DNA of 64,000 nucleotides from Hyphomicrobiales bacterium (GCA_900473205.1 UCLB01000007.1:372001-436000), one strand, 5' to 3'; numbered from the stretch's first letter, positions 42,988-53,097 are shown. Notes: generated from the sequence alone by a model not told the origin. Program-made: numbers and translations.

Positions 42988-43016
42988 TTGACAATTTTGT
43001 AGATGCGGCCAAAATC
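42988..43016 (+). promoter_or_regulatory. putative promoter of the pxp operon
   Basis: TTGACA (42988-42993) with an AAAATC -10 candidate 17 bases later (43011-43016), 51 bases before the transporter start. The -35 is perfect, the -10 poor. Bound regulator at 42974 would block it. Confidence 0.45.
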
Positions 43017-43066
43017 CCCTCAATGCATCCGCGAGGGGCGGATTGCCAATGGAGCGGAGAACATCC

Positions 43067-44308
43067 ATGGAGCAAACAAAAATTGCCCAAACTGTCGAAT
43101 TTGCCAAATCGAGGCGCGCGTCTCTAACGGCCGCGATCTTCCTGATGGCGACCTCGGCCATCGGGCCCGGTTTCATCACGCAGACAGCAACCTTTACCGC
43201 AAAGCTCGGATCGGCCTTCGCTTTCGCCATCCTTGCGTCGATCCTGATTGATTTTGTCGTACAGCTGAACATCTGGAGAATCGTAACACTGACCCGCATG
43301 CGTGCCTCCGATATCGCCAATGCAGCGATACCCGGCTCGGGTTATGTTCTGGCCATTCTGGTCATCGTCGGTGGTCTTTTCTTCAACATCGGCAATATCG
43401 GCGGCTCCGGCCTCGGCCTCAACGCCATGCTGGGTCTCGATCCCAAGTGGGGTGGCGCGCTGAGTGCACTTCTGGCCATTGGCATCTTCCTGTCCAAACG
43501 GGCGGGCATGGCGGTTGACCGTTTCATCATCTTCGCGGGTATTTTGATGATCGTTCTGACGATCTATGTTGCCTTCGCATCTGGCCCTCCGGTGGGTGAA
43601 GCCCTGTTCCAGACCTTCCTGCCATCGACCATCGATTTCGCAACCATCACCACGATCGTAGGTGGAACCGTCGGTGGATATATTACCTATTCCGGCGCGC
43701 ACCGTTTGCTGGACAAGGGCATGGTTGGTGCCGAAAACCTCGGTGCCGTCAATCGCGCTGCCTTGACGGGGATCGCTGTCACAGGTGTCATGCGCTATGT
43801 GCTCTTCCTTGCCATTCTCGGTGTCGTTGCCAGCGGCGTTGTGATCGACGTTTCTGGAAAAGGTGCCAATCCCGCGGCGCAGGCCTTTCAGGTCGCGGCA
43901 GGCGATATCGGTCTGAGAATATTCGGTGTGGTTCTGTGGGCTGCTGCCATCACCTCCGTTATCGGCGCTGCCTATACATCCGTTTCCTTCATCACCGTCT
44001 TCAACAAGGACATCACCGAGCGCGGTCGCAATATCGCAACCGTTATCTTCATCGCTGTCTCGCTGTTCTTCTATCTGGTCATCACCACGCCGCCCGCACA
44101 GATGCTGGTTTTCGTTGGTGGCCTCAACGGTCTCATCCTTCCAATCGGTCTGTCCATCTTCATCTATGCAGCTTGGGCAAGGTCCGATCTGATGGCTGGT
44201 TATCGTTATCCGCGCTGGCTTCTTGTGCTCGGCATCATCGTTTGTGCACTGACCTGGTACATGGGCTACAATTCCATTGGTCCCATTTTTGCACTTTTGA
44301 CGGCATGA
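43067..44308 (+). CDS. NRAMP-fold transporter of the 5-oxoprolinase cluster (YcsG-like)
   Basis: A 413-residue membrane protein with about 11 helices and the NRAMP-family start [21 protein letters not shown]. Canonical NRAMP metal transporters carry DPGN in helix 1 and MPH in helix 6. Here the first is replaced by the TQTATF segment and the second by a [12 protein letters not shown] segment, so the metal-binding site is absent. B. subtilis YcsG and similar proteins travel with 5-oxoprolinase genes, which suggests import of 5-oxoproline or another organic acid. ATG at 43067 is preceded by GGAG at eight bases. First gene of the operon. Confidence 0.88.
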   Translation: MEQTKIAQTVEFAKSRRASLTAAIFLMATSAIGPGFITQTATFTAKLGSAFAFAILASILIDFVVQLNIWRIVTLTRMRASDIANAAIPGSGYVLAILVIVGGLFFNIGNIGGSGLGLNAMLGLDPKWGGALSALLAIGIFLSKRAGMAVDRFIIFAGILMIVLTIYVAFASGPPVGEALFQTFLPSTIDFATITTIVGGTVGGYITYSGAHRLLDKGMVGAENLGAVNRAALTGIAVTGVMRYVLFLAILGVVASGVVIDVSGKGANPAAQAFQVAAGDIGLRIFGVVLWAAAITSVIGAAYTSVSFITVFNKDITERGRNIATVIFIAVSLFFYLVITTPPAQMLVFVGGLNGLILPIGLSIFIYAAWARSDLMAGYRYPRWLLVLGIIVCALTWYMGYNSIGPIFALLTA

Positions 44309-44318
44309 GGAGAGAGAC

Positions 44319-45086
44319 ATGGCTTCCATCGATCTGAACAGCGATCTTGGCGAAAGCTACGGTGCATGGAGCATGGGAGACGATGGCGCGATGCTGTCAG
44401 TCGTTTCCAGCGCCAACATCGCCTGCGGTTTCCATGCGGGTGATCCCTCGGGCATTTACCGCACGGTCAAAGCCGCCGCCGAAAACGCTACAGTCGTTGG
44501 AGCCCATGTCTCCTATCCAGACCGCGTCGGCTTCGGTCGGCGCGATATGGATGTGACGTCGGAAGAACTGATTGCCGATGTCATCTACCAGATCGGCGCG
44601 CTGCAAGGCATTGCAGCCGCTGCCGGAACGACGGTGCGTTACGTCAAGCCGCATGGCGCGCTTTACAATCGCATCGCCAATGACGCAAAGCAGGGGCAGG
44701 CGGTCATCGATGGTATCAAAGCCATCGACCCGTCGCTGGTGCTGATGGGGCTGGCCAATGCGCCCATTCTCGAGCTTGCTCGCAAGTCCGGCCTGTCGGT
44801 GGTGGCGGAAGCCTTTGCCGACCGCGCCTATACGCCGCAAGGCCAACTCGTTTCCCGTCGTGAGGCCGGTGCGGTGCTGCATGATGCGGAGAAAATTGCC
44901 GACCGGATGGTGCAGCTTGCCCGTGAAGGCACGCTTGAAGCCATCGATGGCAGCATCATCAACATCGAGGCGCAATCCATCTGCGTTCATGGCGATAGTC
45001 CCGGCGCGGTTGCCATTGCCCAGCAAATCAGGCAGCGGTTCGAAGCCGAAGGCATCGATATCCGTTCTTTCGCGTCCAGCACATAA
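44319..45086 (+). CDS. pxpA: 5-oxoprolinase subunit PxpA (LamB/YcsF family)
   Basis: A 255-residue YcsF-family protein, a subunit of the ATP-dependent 5-oxoprolinase that turns 5-oxo-L-proline into L-glutamate. [14 protein letters not shown] at the start, [13 protein letters not shown] near residue 28-40 (probable metal site), [19 protein letters not shown] near 58-76, KPHGALYN near 107 and [23 protein letters not shown] near 160 are the family blocks. GAGGAG precedes it, ten bases after the transporter stop. It is expected to work with the PxpB-PxpC fusion encoded 0.8 kb downstream. Confidence 0.94.
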   Translation: MASIDLNSDLGESYGAWSMGDDGAMLSVVSSANIACGFHAGDPSGIYRTVKAAAENATVVGAHVSYPDRVGFGRRDMDVTSEELIADVIYQIGALQGIAAAAGTTVRYVKPHGALYNRIANDAKQGQAVIDGIKAIDPSLVLMGLANAPILELARKSGLSVVAEAFADRAYTPQGQLVSRREAGAVLHDAEKIADRMVQLAREGTLEAIDGSIINIEAQSICVHGDSPGAVAIAQQIRQRFEAEGIDIRSFASST

Positions 45087-45095
45087 GGAGCGTCC

Positions 45096-45905
45096 ATGAC
45101 GATCCCGACATCTTATCTCAACCACACGGATGCGACAGCCGCCCGCAAGGCGCGGGCCGATTACCGCAACGGTCTGGTCGCGCCAACATCCGGCATCGCG
45201 CCCGGTTTCACGCAGGCCAATATGATTGTGCTGCCGCGCGACTGGGCCTTCGATTTCCTGCTCTATGCGCAGCGCAACCCCAAGCCTTGCCCGGTGCTGG
45301 ACGTGTCCGACCCCGGCGTGCCCACCACCTTGCTTGCGCCCGGTGCCGATCTTCGCACCGATCTGCCGCTCTACCGCATCTGGCGGGATGGCAAGCTGGT
45401 CGAGGAAACGGCAGATGCCACCAGCGCATGGGCCGAACGGGACGATCTCGTCGCCTTCCTCATCGGCTGCAGCTTCACCTTTGAGACGCCGATGGTGGAA
45501 GCAGGCATCGAAATTCGGCACATGACGGACAAGTGCAATGTGCCGATGTATCTGACCAACCAGCCCTGTCGTCCGGCAGGTCGGTTGAAGGGCAACATGG
45601 TCGTGTCCATGCGTCCCATTCCCGCGTCAAGGGTGGCGGATGCAGCGACGATTTCCGGGCGCTTTCCCGCCGTCCATGGGTCGCCCGTTCATGTCGGCTC
45701 GCCAGCAGAGATCGGCATTGCCGATCTTGCCAAGCCTGATTTCGGTGATGCGGTACGCATCGAACCCGGCGAAGTGCCGGTCTTCTGGGCGTGCGGAGTA
45801 ACCCCACAGGCGGCGGTCATGGCGTCGGGTGTGCCCTTTGCGATCACCCATTCTCCCGGCCATATGTTCATCACCGACATTCCCGATTCCGCCTATCATG
45901 CGTGA
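45096..45905 (+). CDS. DUF1445 putative hydro-lyase (YcsI family)
   Basis: A 269-residue YcsI-type protein. Family marks are [22 protein letters not shown] near residue 28-48, [31 protein letters not shown] near 120 and MSM-like VVSMRPIP near 170, with [14 protein letters not shown] at the end. The same domain is found in mammalian D-glutamate cyclase, which interconverts D-glutamate and 5-oxo-D-proline, so it may feed the D-isomer into this pathway. That role is inference. GGAG precedes it; it lies nine bases after pxpA and just before the pxpB-pxpC fusion. Confidence 0.88.
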   Translation: MTIPTSYLNHTDATAARKARADYRNGLVAPTSGIAPGFTQANMIVLPRDWAFDFLLYAQRNPKPCPVLDVSDPGVPTTLLAPGADLRTDLPLYRIWRDGKLVEETADATSAWAERDDLVAFLIGCSFTFETPMVEAGIEIRHMTDKCNVPMYLTNQPCRPAGRLKGNMVVSMRPIPASRVADAATISGRFPAVHGSPVHVGSPAEIGIADLAKPDFGDAVRIEPGEVPVFWACGVTPQAAVMASGVPFAITHSPGHMFITDIPDSAYHA

Positions 45906-45912
45906 GGACAAG

Positions 45913-47532
45913 ATGCGCTTTTTACCCGTCAGCCTCACGACCATTCTGGTGGAACTTGCCGATCTCGATCAGACGCTTGCGCTCTTCGCATCGCTGGAGG
46001 CCGACCCTATCGATGGTATCGAGGAGACGGTTCCGGCAGCCCGCACGTTGATGATCCGTTTCCGGCCGGAGAAGATCGAGGCGGAAGCCTTGGCTGGCGA
46101 AATCGCCACGCGTGATCTCTCCGCCAAGATAGCGCCATCCGACAAGCTGGTCGAAATTCCGGTGCGTTATGATGGCGAGGATCTGGCCGATGTCGCCGAG
46201 TTGACGGGGCTTACCGTCGAAGAGGTCATTCGTCGCCACACGGACAGCGAATTCACCGTTGCCTTTTGCGGCTTTGCCCCGGGCTTCGGTTATCTCGTGG
46301 GTGGCGATCCCGCGCTGCATGTGCCGCGCCGCCAAAGCCCACGCACCCGCATTCCAGCCGGATCGGTTGCGCTCGCCGGTGCCTTCAGCGGCGTCTATCC
46401 GCAAAACAGCCCCGGTGGCTGGCAAATCCTTGGCACCACGCCGCTGAAAATGTGGGATATCGAACGCGAGCCAGGCGCGCTTTTCCAGCCCGGTTACCGT
46501 GTCCGGTTTTTCGACATGGACAAGGCGGGACGCAGCATTGAGGCTCCCGCTGCCAAACCTGCTGCTGCCAAAGCCGTCGCGAACAGCGATGCCGCGCATT
46601 TCGAAGTGCTGGCAACACCCATGCCCGCAGTGTTCCAAGACCTTGGCCGTTTCGGGCAAACAGGGCAGGGCGTGTCGGCCTCCGGCGCTCTCGATCGCTC
46701 TGCCTTCAACGCTGCAAACCGCATCGTTGGCAACCCGGCGAATGCTCCATGTCTGGAACTGACGCTGGGAGGCTTTTCCTTCAGAAGTTCAAGCCGTGCC
46801 GTGATCGGCGTTACGGGTGCGTCCTGCGTCATAACAGTTAAATCTGAAACTTACAGCTTCGAAGCCACCCCCTATACGCCGATCTCGCTGGAGACCGGCG
46901 ATGTCGTAACATTCAGCAATCCCTCGGCTGGCATGCGCTGTTATCTCGCTGTCCGTGGCGGTTTCGATGTCGCGCCGGTTCTGGGCAGTTCTGCTACCGA
47001 TACACTGGCCGTCGTTGGGCCGGAGAGTGTCGTGGCCGGTTCCGTGGTCAATCTGCGCGATGAAAAAAGCGGACTTTCCAGTGTCTCCATCGATGAGGTT
47101 CCAGCTTTCGATCTGCCCAAGGCAGGCGACGTCGTCACGCTGGATGTCGTCTACGGGCCGCGCACCGACTGGTTCACGCAAAAGGGCATCGAAACGCTGA
47201 CAAGCCAGCACTGGCAGGTCACGCCGCAATCCAGCCGCGTCGGCATTCGCCTTGCGGGTGAGGTGCCGGTGGAGCGCAAGGACAGTGCGGAATTGCCGAG
47301 CGAAGGCACGGCCACCGGCGCGATCCAGATACCGCATAGCGGTCAGCCAGTTCTGTTTCTGGCCGACCACCCGCTGACGGGTGGATATCCTGTCATCGGC
47401 GCCGTTGCGGAATATCACCTCGATCTGGCGGGTCAGATACCCATCAACGCCAAAATCCAGTTTCGCCCGCTCGGGCCATTCACGGACATTCCGGTAAAAA
47501 AGAACACAGAAATTTCGGGAGACAAGCCATGA
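45913..47532 (+). CDS. PxpB-PxpC (KipI-KipA) fusion, carboxyltransferase-like
   Basis: A 539-residue fusion of two proteins that are separate in E. coli and B. subtilis. Residues about 1-210 are PxpB/KipI (AHS1), with [15 protein letters not shown] near 120 and [20 protein letters not shown] (in part) near 143. An Ala/Lys-rich linker (about 210-230) follows. Residues about 235-539 are PxpC/KipA (AHS2), with [19 protein letters not shown] and [18 protein letters not shown]1-AHS2 is also the carboxyltransferase part of urea carboxylase. The frame opens further upstream, but GAGG fits the ATG at 45913. It overlaps the biotin carboxylase gene as ATGA, implying fixed stoichiometry. Confidence 0.92.
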   Translation: MRFLPVSLTTILVELADLDQTLALFASLEADPIDGIEETVPAARTLMIRFRPEKIEAEALAGEIATRDLSAKIAPSDKLVEIPVRYDGEDLADVAELTGLTVEEVIRRHTDSEFTVAFCGFAPGFGYLVGGDPALHVPRRQSPRTRIPAGSVALAGAFSGVYPQNSPGGWQILGTTPLKMWDIEREPGALFQPGYRVRFFDMDKAGRSIEAPAAKPAAAKAVANSDAAHFEVLATPMPAVFQDLGRFGQTGQGVSASGALDRSAFNAANRIVGNPANAPCLELTLGGFSFRSSSRAVIGVTGASCVITVKSETYSFEATPYTPISLETGDVVTFSNPSAGMRCYLAVRGGFDVAPVLGSSATDTLAVVGPESVVAGSVVNLRDEKSGLSSVSIDEVPAFDLPKAGDVVTLDVVYGPRTDWFTQKGIETLTSQHWQVTPQSSRVGIRLAGEVPVERKDSAELPSEGTATGAIQIPHSGQPVLFLADHPLTGGYPVIGAVAEYHLDLAGQIPINAKIQFRPLGPFTDIPVKKNTEISGDKP

Positions 47533-49253
47533 AAAAAGTGCTGATCGCCAATCGCGGCGAGATCGCGGTGCGCATCATCCGCGCCTGCCGGGATTACGAT
47601 ATCGCCTCCGTAGCCGTCTATGCCGATCCCGATCAGGATGCGCTTTTCGTGCGTCTGGCGGATGAGGCCTATGGGCTGGAGGGTGTGCGCCCTGCCGAAA
47701 CCTACCTCGATATCGAAAAACTGATTGCCATTGCCAAGCGCTCCGGTGCCGATGCGGTTCACCCCGGCTACGGCTTCCTGTCCGAGCGCGCCGAGTTTGC
47801 ACAGGCCGTGATTGATGCCGGGCTGATCTGGATCGGCCCCGATCCTGAGGTCATCAAGGTGCTGGGCGACAAGGTCGAAGCACGGCGCATCGCCACCAGC
47901 GTTGGTGCCCCGCTCGTTGCTGGCAGCGACGGTCCGGTGTCGACATCGGCTGAGGTCATCGCCTTTGCCGAACAACACGGCCTGCCGGTTGCCATCAAGG
48001 CTGCGCATGGCGGTGGCGGGCGTGGCATCAAAGTCGCGTGGAAAATGGAAGAGATCGCCGATCTCTACGAATCCGCCGTTCGTGAAGCGACCGCTGCTTT
48101 TGGGCGCGGCGAATGTTTTCTCGAACGGTTCCTGGACCGTCCGCGCCACATCGAAGCGCAGGTCATTGCCGACAAGCACGGCAATGTGGTCGTGCTGGGC
48201 ACGCGCGATTGTTCGCTCCAGCGCCGTAATCAGAAGCTGATCGAAGAAGCGCCAGCACCCTTTCTGACGCCTGAGCAGCGCCAGAAAATCCATGATGCGG
48301 CCAAAGCGATATGCGCGGCGGCGGGTTACTCCGGTGCTGGCACGGTGGAATTCCTGCTGGGCGTCGATGGCACGATTTCCTTCCTCGAAGTCAACACCCG
48401 CCTTCAGGTGGAACATCCGGTGACCGAGGAAACGACGGGCATCGATTTGGTCATCGAGCAGTTCCGCGTGGCGGACGGCCAGCCGTTGCGCATCCTCGAA
48501 ACACCGGAAGCACGCGGCCATTCCATGGAATTCCGCATCAATGCCGAAGACCCCGGTCGTGGCTTTCTGCCAACCCCCGGCGCGATCACGGTTTTCGATC
48601 CGCCATCCGGCCCCGGCATCCGTCTGGATAGCGGTGTTGTATTAGGCTCGACCATTCCCGGCGTTTTTGACTCGCTGATGGCAAAGCTCATCGTCACGGG
48701 CGTTGATCGCGACCAGGTGCTGCGCCGCGCCCGCCGCGCCCTGAAGGAATTCCGCATCGAAGGCATCGCCACGGTTCTGCCCTTCCACCGCGCCGCAATC
48801 GATACGGATGATTTCATAGGCACGGACGGTTTCAAGGTTCACACCCGCTGGATCGAAACCGATTTTGCCGCCATGCCCGATGCGATGGAACGCCCCGCTC
48901 CGGCAGAGGATGCCTCCGTCACCCGCACTTGGCTCGAAATCGACGGCAAACGCGTCAGCGTCGGGCTGCCCCATCTGTTGCTTTCGGGCCTCGGCGGAGT
49001 GGGCAGCAATGGCCCTGCTGCTACCTCATCCGCAAAGCCGCAGGAAGACGGGATCACGGCGCCGGTCTCTGGCACCTTGCAGTCTTTCAAGGTGGCGGAT
49101 GGCGATGCCGTGTCAGAGGGTGATCTCGTGGCTGTCATGGAAGCCATGAAAATGGAAACGCAACTGACCGCGCCGAAATCCGGCAAGGTCCGCTTGCGCG
49201 TCAAGGAAGGTGATTACCTTCAGGCAGGTGATGTGGTGCTCGTTTTCGAATGA
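47529..49253 (+). CDS. biotin carboxylase-BCCP fusion
   Basis: A 574-residue protein with an N-terminal biotin carboxylase (about 1-445) and a C-terminal biotinyl domain (about 500-574). Visible are [24 protein letters not shown] near residue 77, the ATP-grasp Gly loop [12 protein letters not shown] near 158-169, [17 protein letters not shown] near 285-301 with catalytic Glu and Arg, and EAMKM with the biotinylated Lys541. It carboxylates biotin with ATP and bicarbonate. No acyl-CoA carboxyltransferase subunit is nearby. The overlapping PxpB-PxpC gene supplies a urea-carboxylase-type partner instead. Last gene of the operon. Confidence 0.94.
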   Translation: MKKVLIANRGEIAVRIIRACRDYDIASVAVYADPDQDALFVRLADEAYGLEGVRPAETYLDIEKLIAIAKRSGADAVHPGYGFLSERAEFAQAVIDAGLIWIGPDPEVIKVLGDKVEARRIATSVGAPLVAGSDGPVSTSAEVIAFAEQHGLPVAIKAAHGGGGRGIKVAWKMEEIADLYESAVREATAAFGRGECFLERFLDRPRHIEAQVIADKHGNVVVLGTRDCSLQRRNQKLIEEAPAPFLTPEQRQKIHDAAKAICAAAGYSGAGTVEFLLGVDGTISFLEVNTRLQVEHPVTEETTGIDLVIEQFRVADGQPLRILETPEARGHSMEFRINAEDPGRGFLPTPGAITVFDPPSGPGIRLDSGVVLGSTIPGVFDSLMAKLIVTGVDRDQVLRRARRALKEFRIEGIATVLPFHRAAIDTDDFIGTDGFKVHTRWIETDFAAMPDAMERPAPAEDASVTRTWLEIDGKRVSVGLPHLLLSGLGGVGSNGPAATSSAKPQEDGITAPVSGTLQSFKVADGDAVSEGDLVAVMEAMKMETQLTAPKSGKVRLRVKEGDYLQAGDVVLVFE

Positions 49254-49276
49254 TGGGCGGTTAGCTGCTCGTAAAC

Positions 49277-49298
49277 AAGGGCCAGGACGCTGGCCCTT
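49277..49298 (+). terminator. hairpin after biotin carboxylase gene
   Basis: AAGGGCCAG, loop GACG, CTGGCCCTT: a perfect nine-base stem 23 bases after the stop. No T-run follows, so it may act through Rho or only stabilise RNA ends. Confidence 0.5.
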
Positions 49299-49422
49299 CC
49301 CCAAGAACAGAGTGGCAGCAATATGCGAAGGGTGGATGGAGGTTTCGGTTTGGCCCGTTAGACGGGCAAGGCCGAAGCCGCTCCCGTCTACCGCCGCAAC
49401 CTCCTACCCGTAACCCTCACGC

Positions 49423-49815
49423 TCAGAGACCGTTCGCTTCACTCTGCGGTCCCACAGACTGGAGCAGGGAAATAAGATCAGCCGTGCGGTAAGGTTTGGA
49501 TAGGCGCGGCGTCGCGGCGAAAGCTTCCGGCATTGAAAGATCTTCAAGGCCGGAAATGAAGACGAAGGGCGTCTTGTGCTTGATCAGCAATTCGGCCGCA
49601 GGAAAAACCATCTGTCCTCCCAGATCGATATCGAGAATGGCGGCGTCCAGTTTGAAGCCGGGATCGGCCAGCACCTCAACCGCCCGTTCTACATCCGAGA
49701 TCGGCCCGAAGACTCTGGCGCCTGCCTCCTCAAGGGTCATCAATATGTCCGAGGCTATGAGATATTCGTCCTCCACCACGAGAAACTGACGTCCCGCAAG
49801 AAGCTGTGTCGACAT
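49423..49815 (-). CDS. single-domain response regulator (receiver only)
   Basis: A 130-residue CheY-like receiver with no output domain. The acidic pair Glu15-Asp16 is in FLVVEDEYLIA, the phosphorylated Asp62 is in AAILDIDLGG, Ser/Thr is in FVFISG near residue 90 and the Lys is in LSKPYR near 108. Rhizobiales encode many such receivers that work with HWE-type histidine kinases, often in the general stress response; no kinase is nearby, so its partner is unknown. GGAGG precedes ATG 49815. Divergent from the acetyltransferase gene. Confidence 0.88.
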   Translation of the reverse strand: MSTQLLAGRQFLVVEDEYLIASDILMTLEEAGARVFGPISDVERAVEVLADPGFKLDAAILDIDLGGQMVFPAAELLIKHKTPFVFISGLEDLSMPEAFAATPRLSKPYRTADLISLLQSVGPQSEANGL

Positions 49816-49973
49816 GGTTTTTCCTCCCGTCATGAAAACCGGGCAAACACCGAAAAGTTCGCTGGGCAGAGTGGCTATAATCGTTAAAAATGATGCTGGG
49901 CGTGCAGATAACCTGCAAAGACGACGGTTTTATAAAGCGGTGAAAGACCAAAATCATCAGGAGATGACGCAAG

Positions 49974-50543
49974 TTGACAGAATTCGAAACGCTGCCACTC
50001 GAGCGCCTGAGCGGTGAGGGATGTGCCGAGACCGGGGCGGATGCCCGGGCCTTTTGCCTTGGCGTCATCCAGCAGGTCTATGGCATCGCCTATCATCCCG
50101 ATTGGCATGCCGATCTCGATTCGCTTGCTCTTGCGGCTGCAGATAGCTGGTTTTCAAACGAAAACCGCGGTGCTTTCTTTCTCGTCCGCAATCTTCAGGG
50201 TCAGATCATAGCGACCGGAGGCCTTTATGATCTAGCGCGAAAGCCGAACACGGCAAACCGTCTGGCGCAGCGTTATGATGCGATGGAAAATGTCTGCCAG
50301 ATCGTGCGCGTCTATCTCGATGCATCCGTGCGGCGCATGGGTCTTGGAAGCCGGATTGTCCGTGTATTGGAAAACGAGGCGAAGACCCTGAATTACAATG
50401 CAGCCTATCTGCATGCGGATGCCCAGACCGCGGGCACGTTGCTGTTCTGGAGAGACAGCGGCTACCGGGAGTTCGACCGCTTTACCTATCCGTCCCCGAC
50501 AGGAACCGACACCAGCGTCGATTTCGACAAGCTTTTGGCATGA
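49974..50543 (+). CDS. GNAT-family N-acetyltransferase
   Basis: A 189-residue GNAT acetyltransferase. The acetyl-CoA binding motif is in VRVYLDASVRRMGLGSRIV near residue 110-128 (R-x-x-G-x-G/A form), preceded by the central strand FFLVRNLQGQIIATGGLYD. LLFWRDSGYREFDRFTY near 155 is the usual C-terminal segment. The start is TTG at 49974, with GGAG 11 bases upstream; no in-frame ATG offers a better choice. Acceptor substrate unknown. Confidence 0.8.
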   Translation: MTEFETLPLERLSGEGCAETGADARAFCLGVIQQVYGIAYHPDWHADLDSLALAAADSWFSNENRGAFFLVRNLQGQIIATGGLYDLARKPNTANRLAQRYDAMENVCQIVRVYLDASVRRMGLGSRIVRVLENEAKTLNYNAAYLHADAQTAGTLLFWRDSGYREFDRFTYPSPTGTDTSVDFDKLLA

Positions 50544-50547
50544 TAAA

Positions 50548-50576
50548 AAAGCCGCCCGATTTTGCCGGGCGGCTTT
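50548..50576. terminator. bidirectional terminator between acetyltransferase and GH3 genes
   Basis: AAA-GCCGCCCG (50551-50558), loop ATTTTGC, CGGGCGGC (50566-50573), TTT. A-run and T-run on either side serve both convergent genes. Confidence 0.85.
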
Positions 50577-50625
50577 CTGTTTTGAAACGTCTATTCCCAA
50601 GACGGGAAGCGAAGGGGACACGCCC

Positions 50626-53097
50626 TTAGATGGACGTATCGGAGACCGGACCGAGCCATAGCGTCGGGTTGTCGATAACGATACGGCCGCGAATATCACC
50701 AGCGTTTGCGGCAATCACCAGCTCATATTGACCTTCATCCGAACGGAAGGCTTTCGCGTCCACATCGAAGAAGCTGAGATCGCGTTGTGTCACCTTCAAC
50801 GTCGCGCTCGCGGTTTCGCCCGCTGCCAGTTCAAGCTTGGCAAAAGCCCGCAGCTCTTTCTCCGGTCTGGAGACGGAAGAACCCAGCGCACGCACGTAAA
50901 GCTGCACGACATCAGAGCCCTTGCGCGCACCCGTATTGGTCACATCGACAGTGACGGTGATGCCGTTTTCACTCATGACGCTGGTGGAGGCCTTGGCCTC
51001 GCCCCAGGCAAATTGCGTGTAGCCCAGACCGAAACCGAAAGGGAAGAGCGGCTCTACGCCGTGGGTATCGTGGTGACGGTAACCGACGAAGACGCCCTCG
51101 TCATAACGCACATGCCCATCCTGACCGGGGTAGACCAGCGGATTGTCGGTGATCGCGGAGTTATCCGAAAGCGATTTCGGGAAGGTCTGCGGCAGGCGTC
51201 CGCCCGGTTCCGCATCGCCGAAGAGAACGTCGGCGACGGCGTTGCCGAGTTCCTGACCCGGATACCACAGCTGAAGAACGGCTTTGACCTTGCCCAGCCA
51301 CGGCATTTCCACGGGACCGCCGGTTTGCAACACGACGACGGTGTTGGCGTTGACGGCGGCGACTTTTTCGATCAGCTCTTCCTGGCGACCGGGGAGGCGC
51401 ATATTGGGCAGATCGAGCCCTTCGGTGTCCCACTGGCCTTCACGGCCGACAAAGAGAATTGCGACATCGCAAGCAGCAGCCTTGGTAACGGCCTCTTCGA
51501 TGGCGGCATCGCCCAACGGCTTTTCGACGCCGAAGCGAATGGCGGTCAGGTGAATACCGTCAGCGGTAGCGGCAGGGGAGCAATATTCGATGGTCAGCGT
51601 GTAGCTGCGCCCGGCTTCCAGCTTCAGGGATTGCCGCTGTTCTCTGTTGGCGGTGCCGAAATAGTTGTCGCCGGGTGCCCAGCCGTCAAAACCATTTACC
51701 ACCAACTCGCTATCCACATAGAGCTTGGCGAGGCCGGCATTGGTCATGCCGAAGATATGCTCGCCGCTATCGGACGGCACGTAGCGCGCGGTGATGCGGG
51801 CGGAAAAGTCTGCCGGGTTGAGCTCTGCCGAGGGCAGGTCGAACCAGAAGAACTCGCCCTTAGCTGCCGCTTCACTGTGAACCGGCGTGCCTTCCAGCTG
51901 TCTTCCCTTGAAGTAATCGACCTGCATGTCGCTTGCGAAAACTTCGATCAGACGGTTGTTGCTGCATCCGGCAGCGTGGTGGACGCTGTTGGCATTGGAA
52001 AGGGCAGCTTTGATACCCTGAAGTGGGCTGACCGTATAATGCGCGGCTATCTGGGCGCTGCCGCCACCCATGACGCGGGCTTCGGCGGCATTGGGGCCGA
52101 GAACGGCGATGCTGTCGAGCGTGGTCTTTGCCAGTGGCAGAATGCCGTCATTCTTCAGAAGCACGGCACCCTCGGCACCGATCTGGCGAATAAGCGCACG
52201 GTCTTCGGGAAGGTCGAGAGAGCTTTCGGTAAGATCAGGCGCGGTTTCGAATGCACCGACGCGCTCCAGAAGTGTCAGAATACGGCGCGCAGCCTCGCGC
52301 ACGGTTTCCGCCTTGACCTCGCCCTTGTGCACGGCTTCAACAAGCTTCTCGCCACGGTCGCGGCTTGGGCCAGGCATTTCCAGGTCCAGACCGGCATTGA
52401 CCGTTGGTGCGGTGGAATGCGAGCCGAACCAGTCGGACATGACAATGCCATCGAAGCCCCATTCCTTCCGCAGCACCTGTGTCAGCAGCCATTCATGTTC
52501 GCTGGTATAGGTGCCGTTGAGGCGGTTATAGGACGACATGACGGCCATGACGCCTGCCTTCTTTACCGCCTGCTCGAAGGGCAGCAAATAGAGTTCGCGC
52601 AGGCTGCGCTCATCGATATCCGAAGACATGGTCTGGCGTTCGATTTCGGATTCATTGCCGACGAAATGCTTGATCGTCGCAGCAACGCCCTTGCTCTGTA
52701 CGCCCTGAATATAGGCAACGGCGAGGGCCGCCGTTAGCAACGGGTCTTCGGAATAGCATTCGAAATTGCGGCCATTGAGGCCCGAGCGGTGAATGTTGAC
52801 GGTGGGCGCCAGCAGAACCGACGCGCCCTTGCTTTTCGCCTGACCTGCCAACGCAACGCCCATGCGCTCCACGAGCGCCGGGTTCCAGGTAGCACCCAAT
52901 GCGATGGCCACGGGAAAGCAGGCTGCCTTGACACCAGCGACCAGCGATCCGGCACCGCGCGCGCCATTGGGGCCATCCGTGACCTTGATCTTGGGAACGC
53001 CAAGACGCTCAACCGGCACTGTCGTCCAGAAATCGGCACCGGCAAGCAGCGAAACCTGCTCTTCAAGCGTCATTTGGTTCAGGATATTCTCGATCAT
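50626..53097 (-). CDS. GH3 beta-glucosidase with PA14 domain (Cbg-1-like)
   Basis: An 823-residue retaining beta-glucosidase. The GH3 N-terminal barrel has DGPNGARG near residue 41, LLAPTVNIHRSGLNGRNFE near 95-113, KHFVGNESE near 143 and the nucleophile Asp222 in IVMSDWFGS. The second GH3 domain is split by a PA14 domain (about 390-535, VDYFKGRQLEG to IRFGVEKPL), and a fibronectin-III-like domain ends the protein. This layout and length match the Agrobacterium coniferin beta-glucosidase Cbg-1, so phenolic glucosides or cellobiose are likely substrates. There is no signal peptide, so it acts in the cytoplasm, which fits the MFS gene upstream. Confidence 0.92.
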   Translation of the reverse strand: MIENILNQMTLEEQVSLLAGADFWTTVPVERLGVPKIKVTDGPNGARGAGSLVAGVKAACFPVAIALGATWNPALVERMGVALAGQAKSKGASVLLAPTVNIHRSGLNGRNFECYSEDPLLTAALAVAYIQGVQSKGVAATIKHFVGNESEIERQTMSSDIDERSLRELYLLPFEQAVKKAGVMAVMSSYNRLNGTYTSEHEWLLTQVLRKEWGFDGIVMSDWFGSHSTAPTVNAGLDLEMPGPSRDRGEKLVEAVHKGEVKAETVREAARRILTLLERVGAFETAPDLTESSLDLPEDRALIRQIGAEGAVLLKNDGILPLAKTTLDSIAVLGPNAAEARVMGGGSAQIAAHYTVSPLQGIKAALSNANSVHHAAGCSNNRLIEVFASDMQVDYFKGRQLEGTPVHSEAAAKGEFFWFDLPSAELNPADFSARITARYVPSDSGEHIFGMTNAGLAKLYVDSELVVNGFDGWAPGDNYFGTANREQRQSLKLEAGRSYTLTIEYCSPAATADGIHLTAIRFGVEKPLGDAAIEEAVTKAAACDVAILFVGREGQWDTEGLDLPNMRLPGRQEELIEKVAAVNANTVVVLQTGGPVEMPWLGKVKAVLQLWYPGQELGNAVADVLFGDAEPGGRLPQTFPKSLSDNSAITDNPLVYPGQDGHVRYDEGVFVGYRHHDTHGVEPLFPFGFGLGYTQFAWGEAKASTSVMSENGITVTVDVTNTGARKGSDVVQLYVRALGSSVSRPEKELRAFAKLELAAGETASATLKVTQRDLSFFDVDAKAFRSDEGQYELVIAANAGDIRGRIVIDNPTLWLGPVSDTSI

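Noticed and set aside
43124-44329. 401-codon open frame opposite the NRAMP-fold gene
   Set aside because: Rich in Asp, Gly, His and Gln as expected from reverse-complemented hydrophobic helices; no start site.
49876-49881. TATAAT between the response regulator and acetyltransferase genes
   Set aside because: No acceptable -35 at 16-18 bases on either strand, so a promoter was not called.
50728-52737. 669-codon open frame on the plus strand opposite the GH3 gene
   Set aside because: The minus strand encodes a full GH3-PA14 enzyme with catalytic residues. The plus-strand frame has no recognisable domain or ribosome site and is a G+C-rich antisense shadow.
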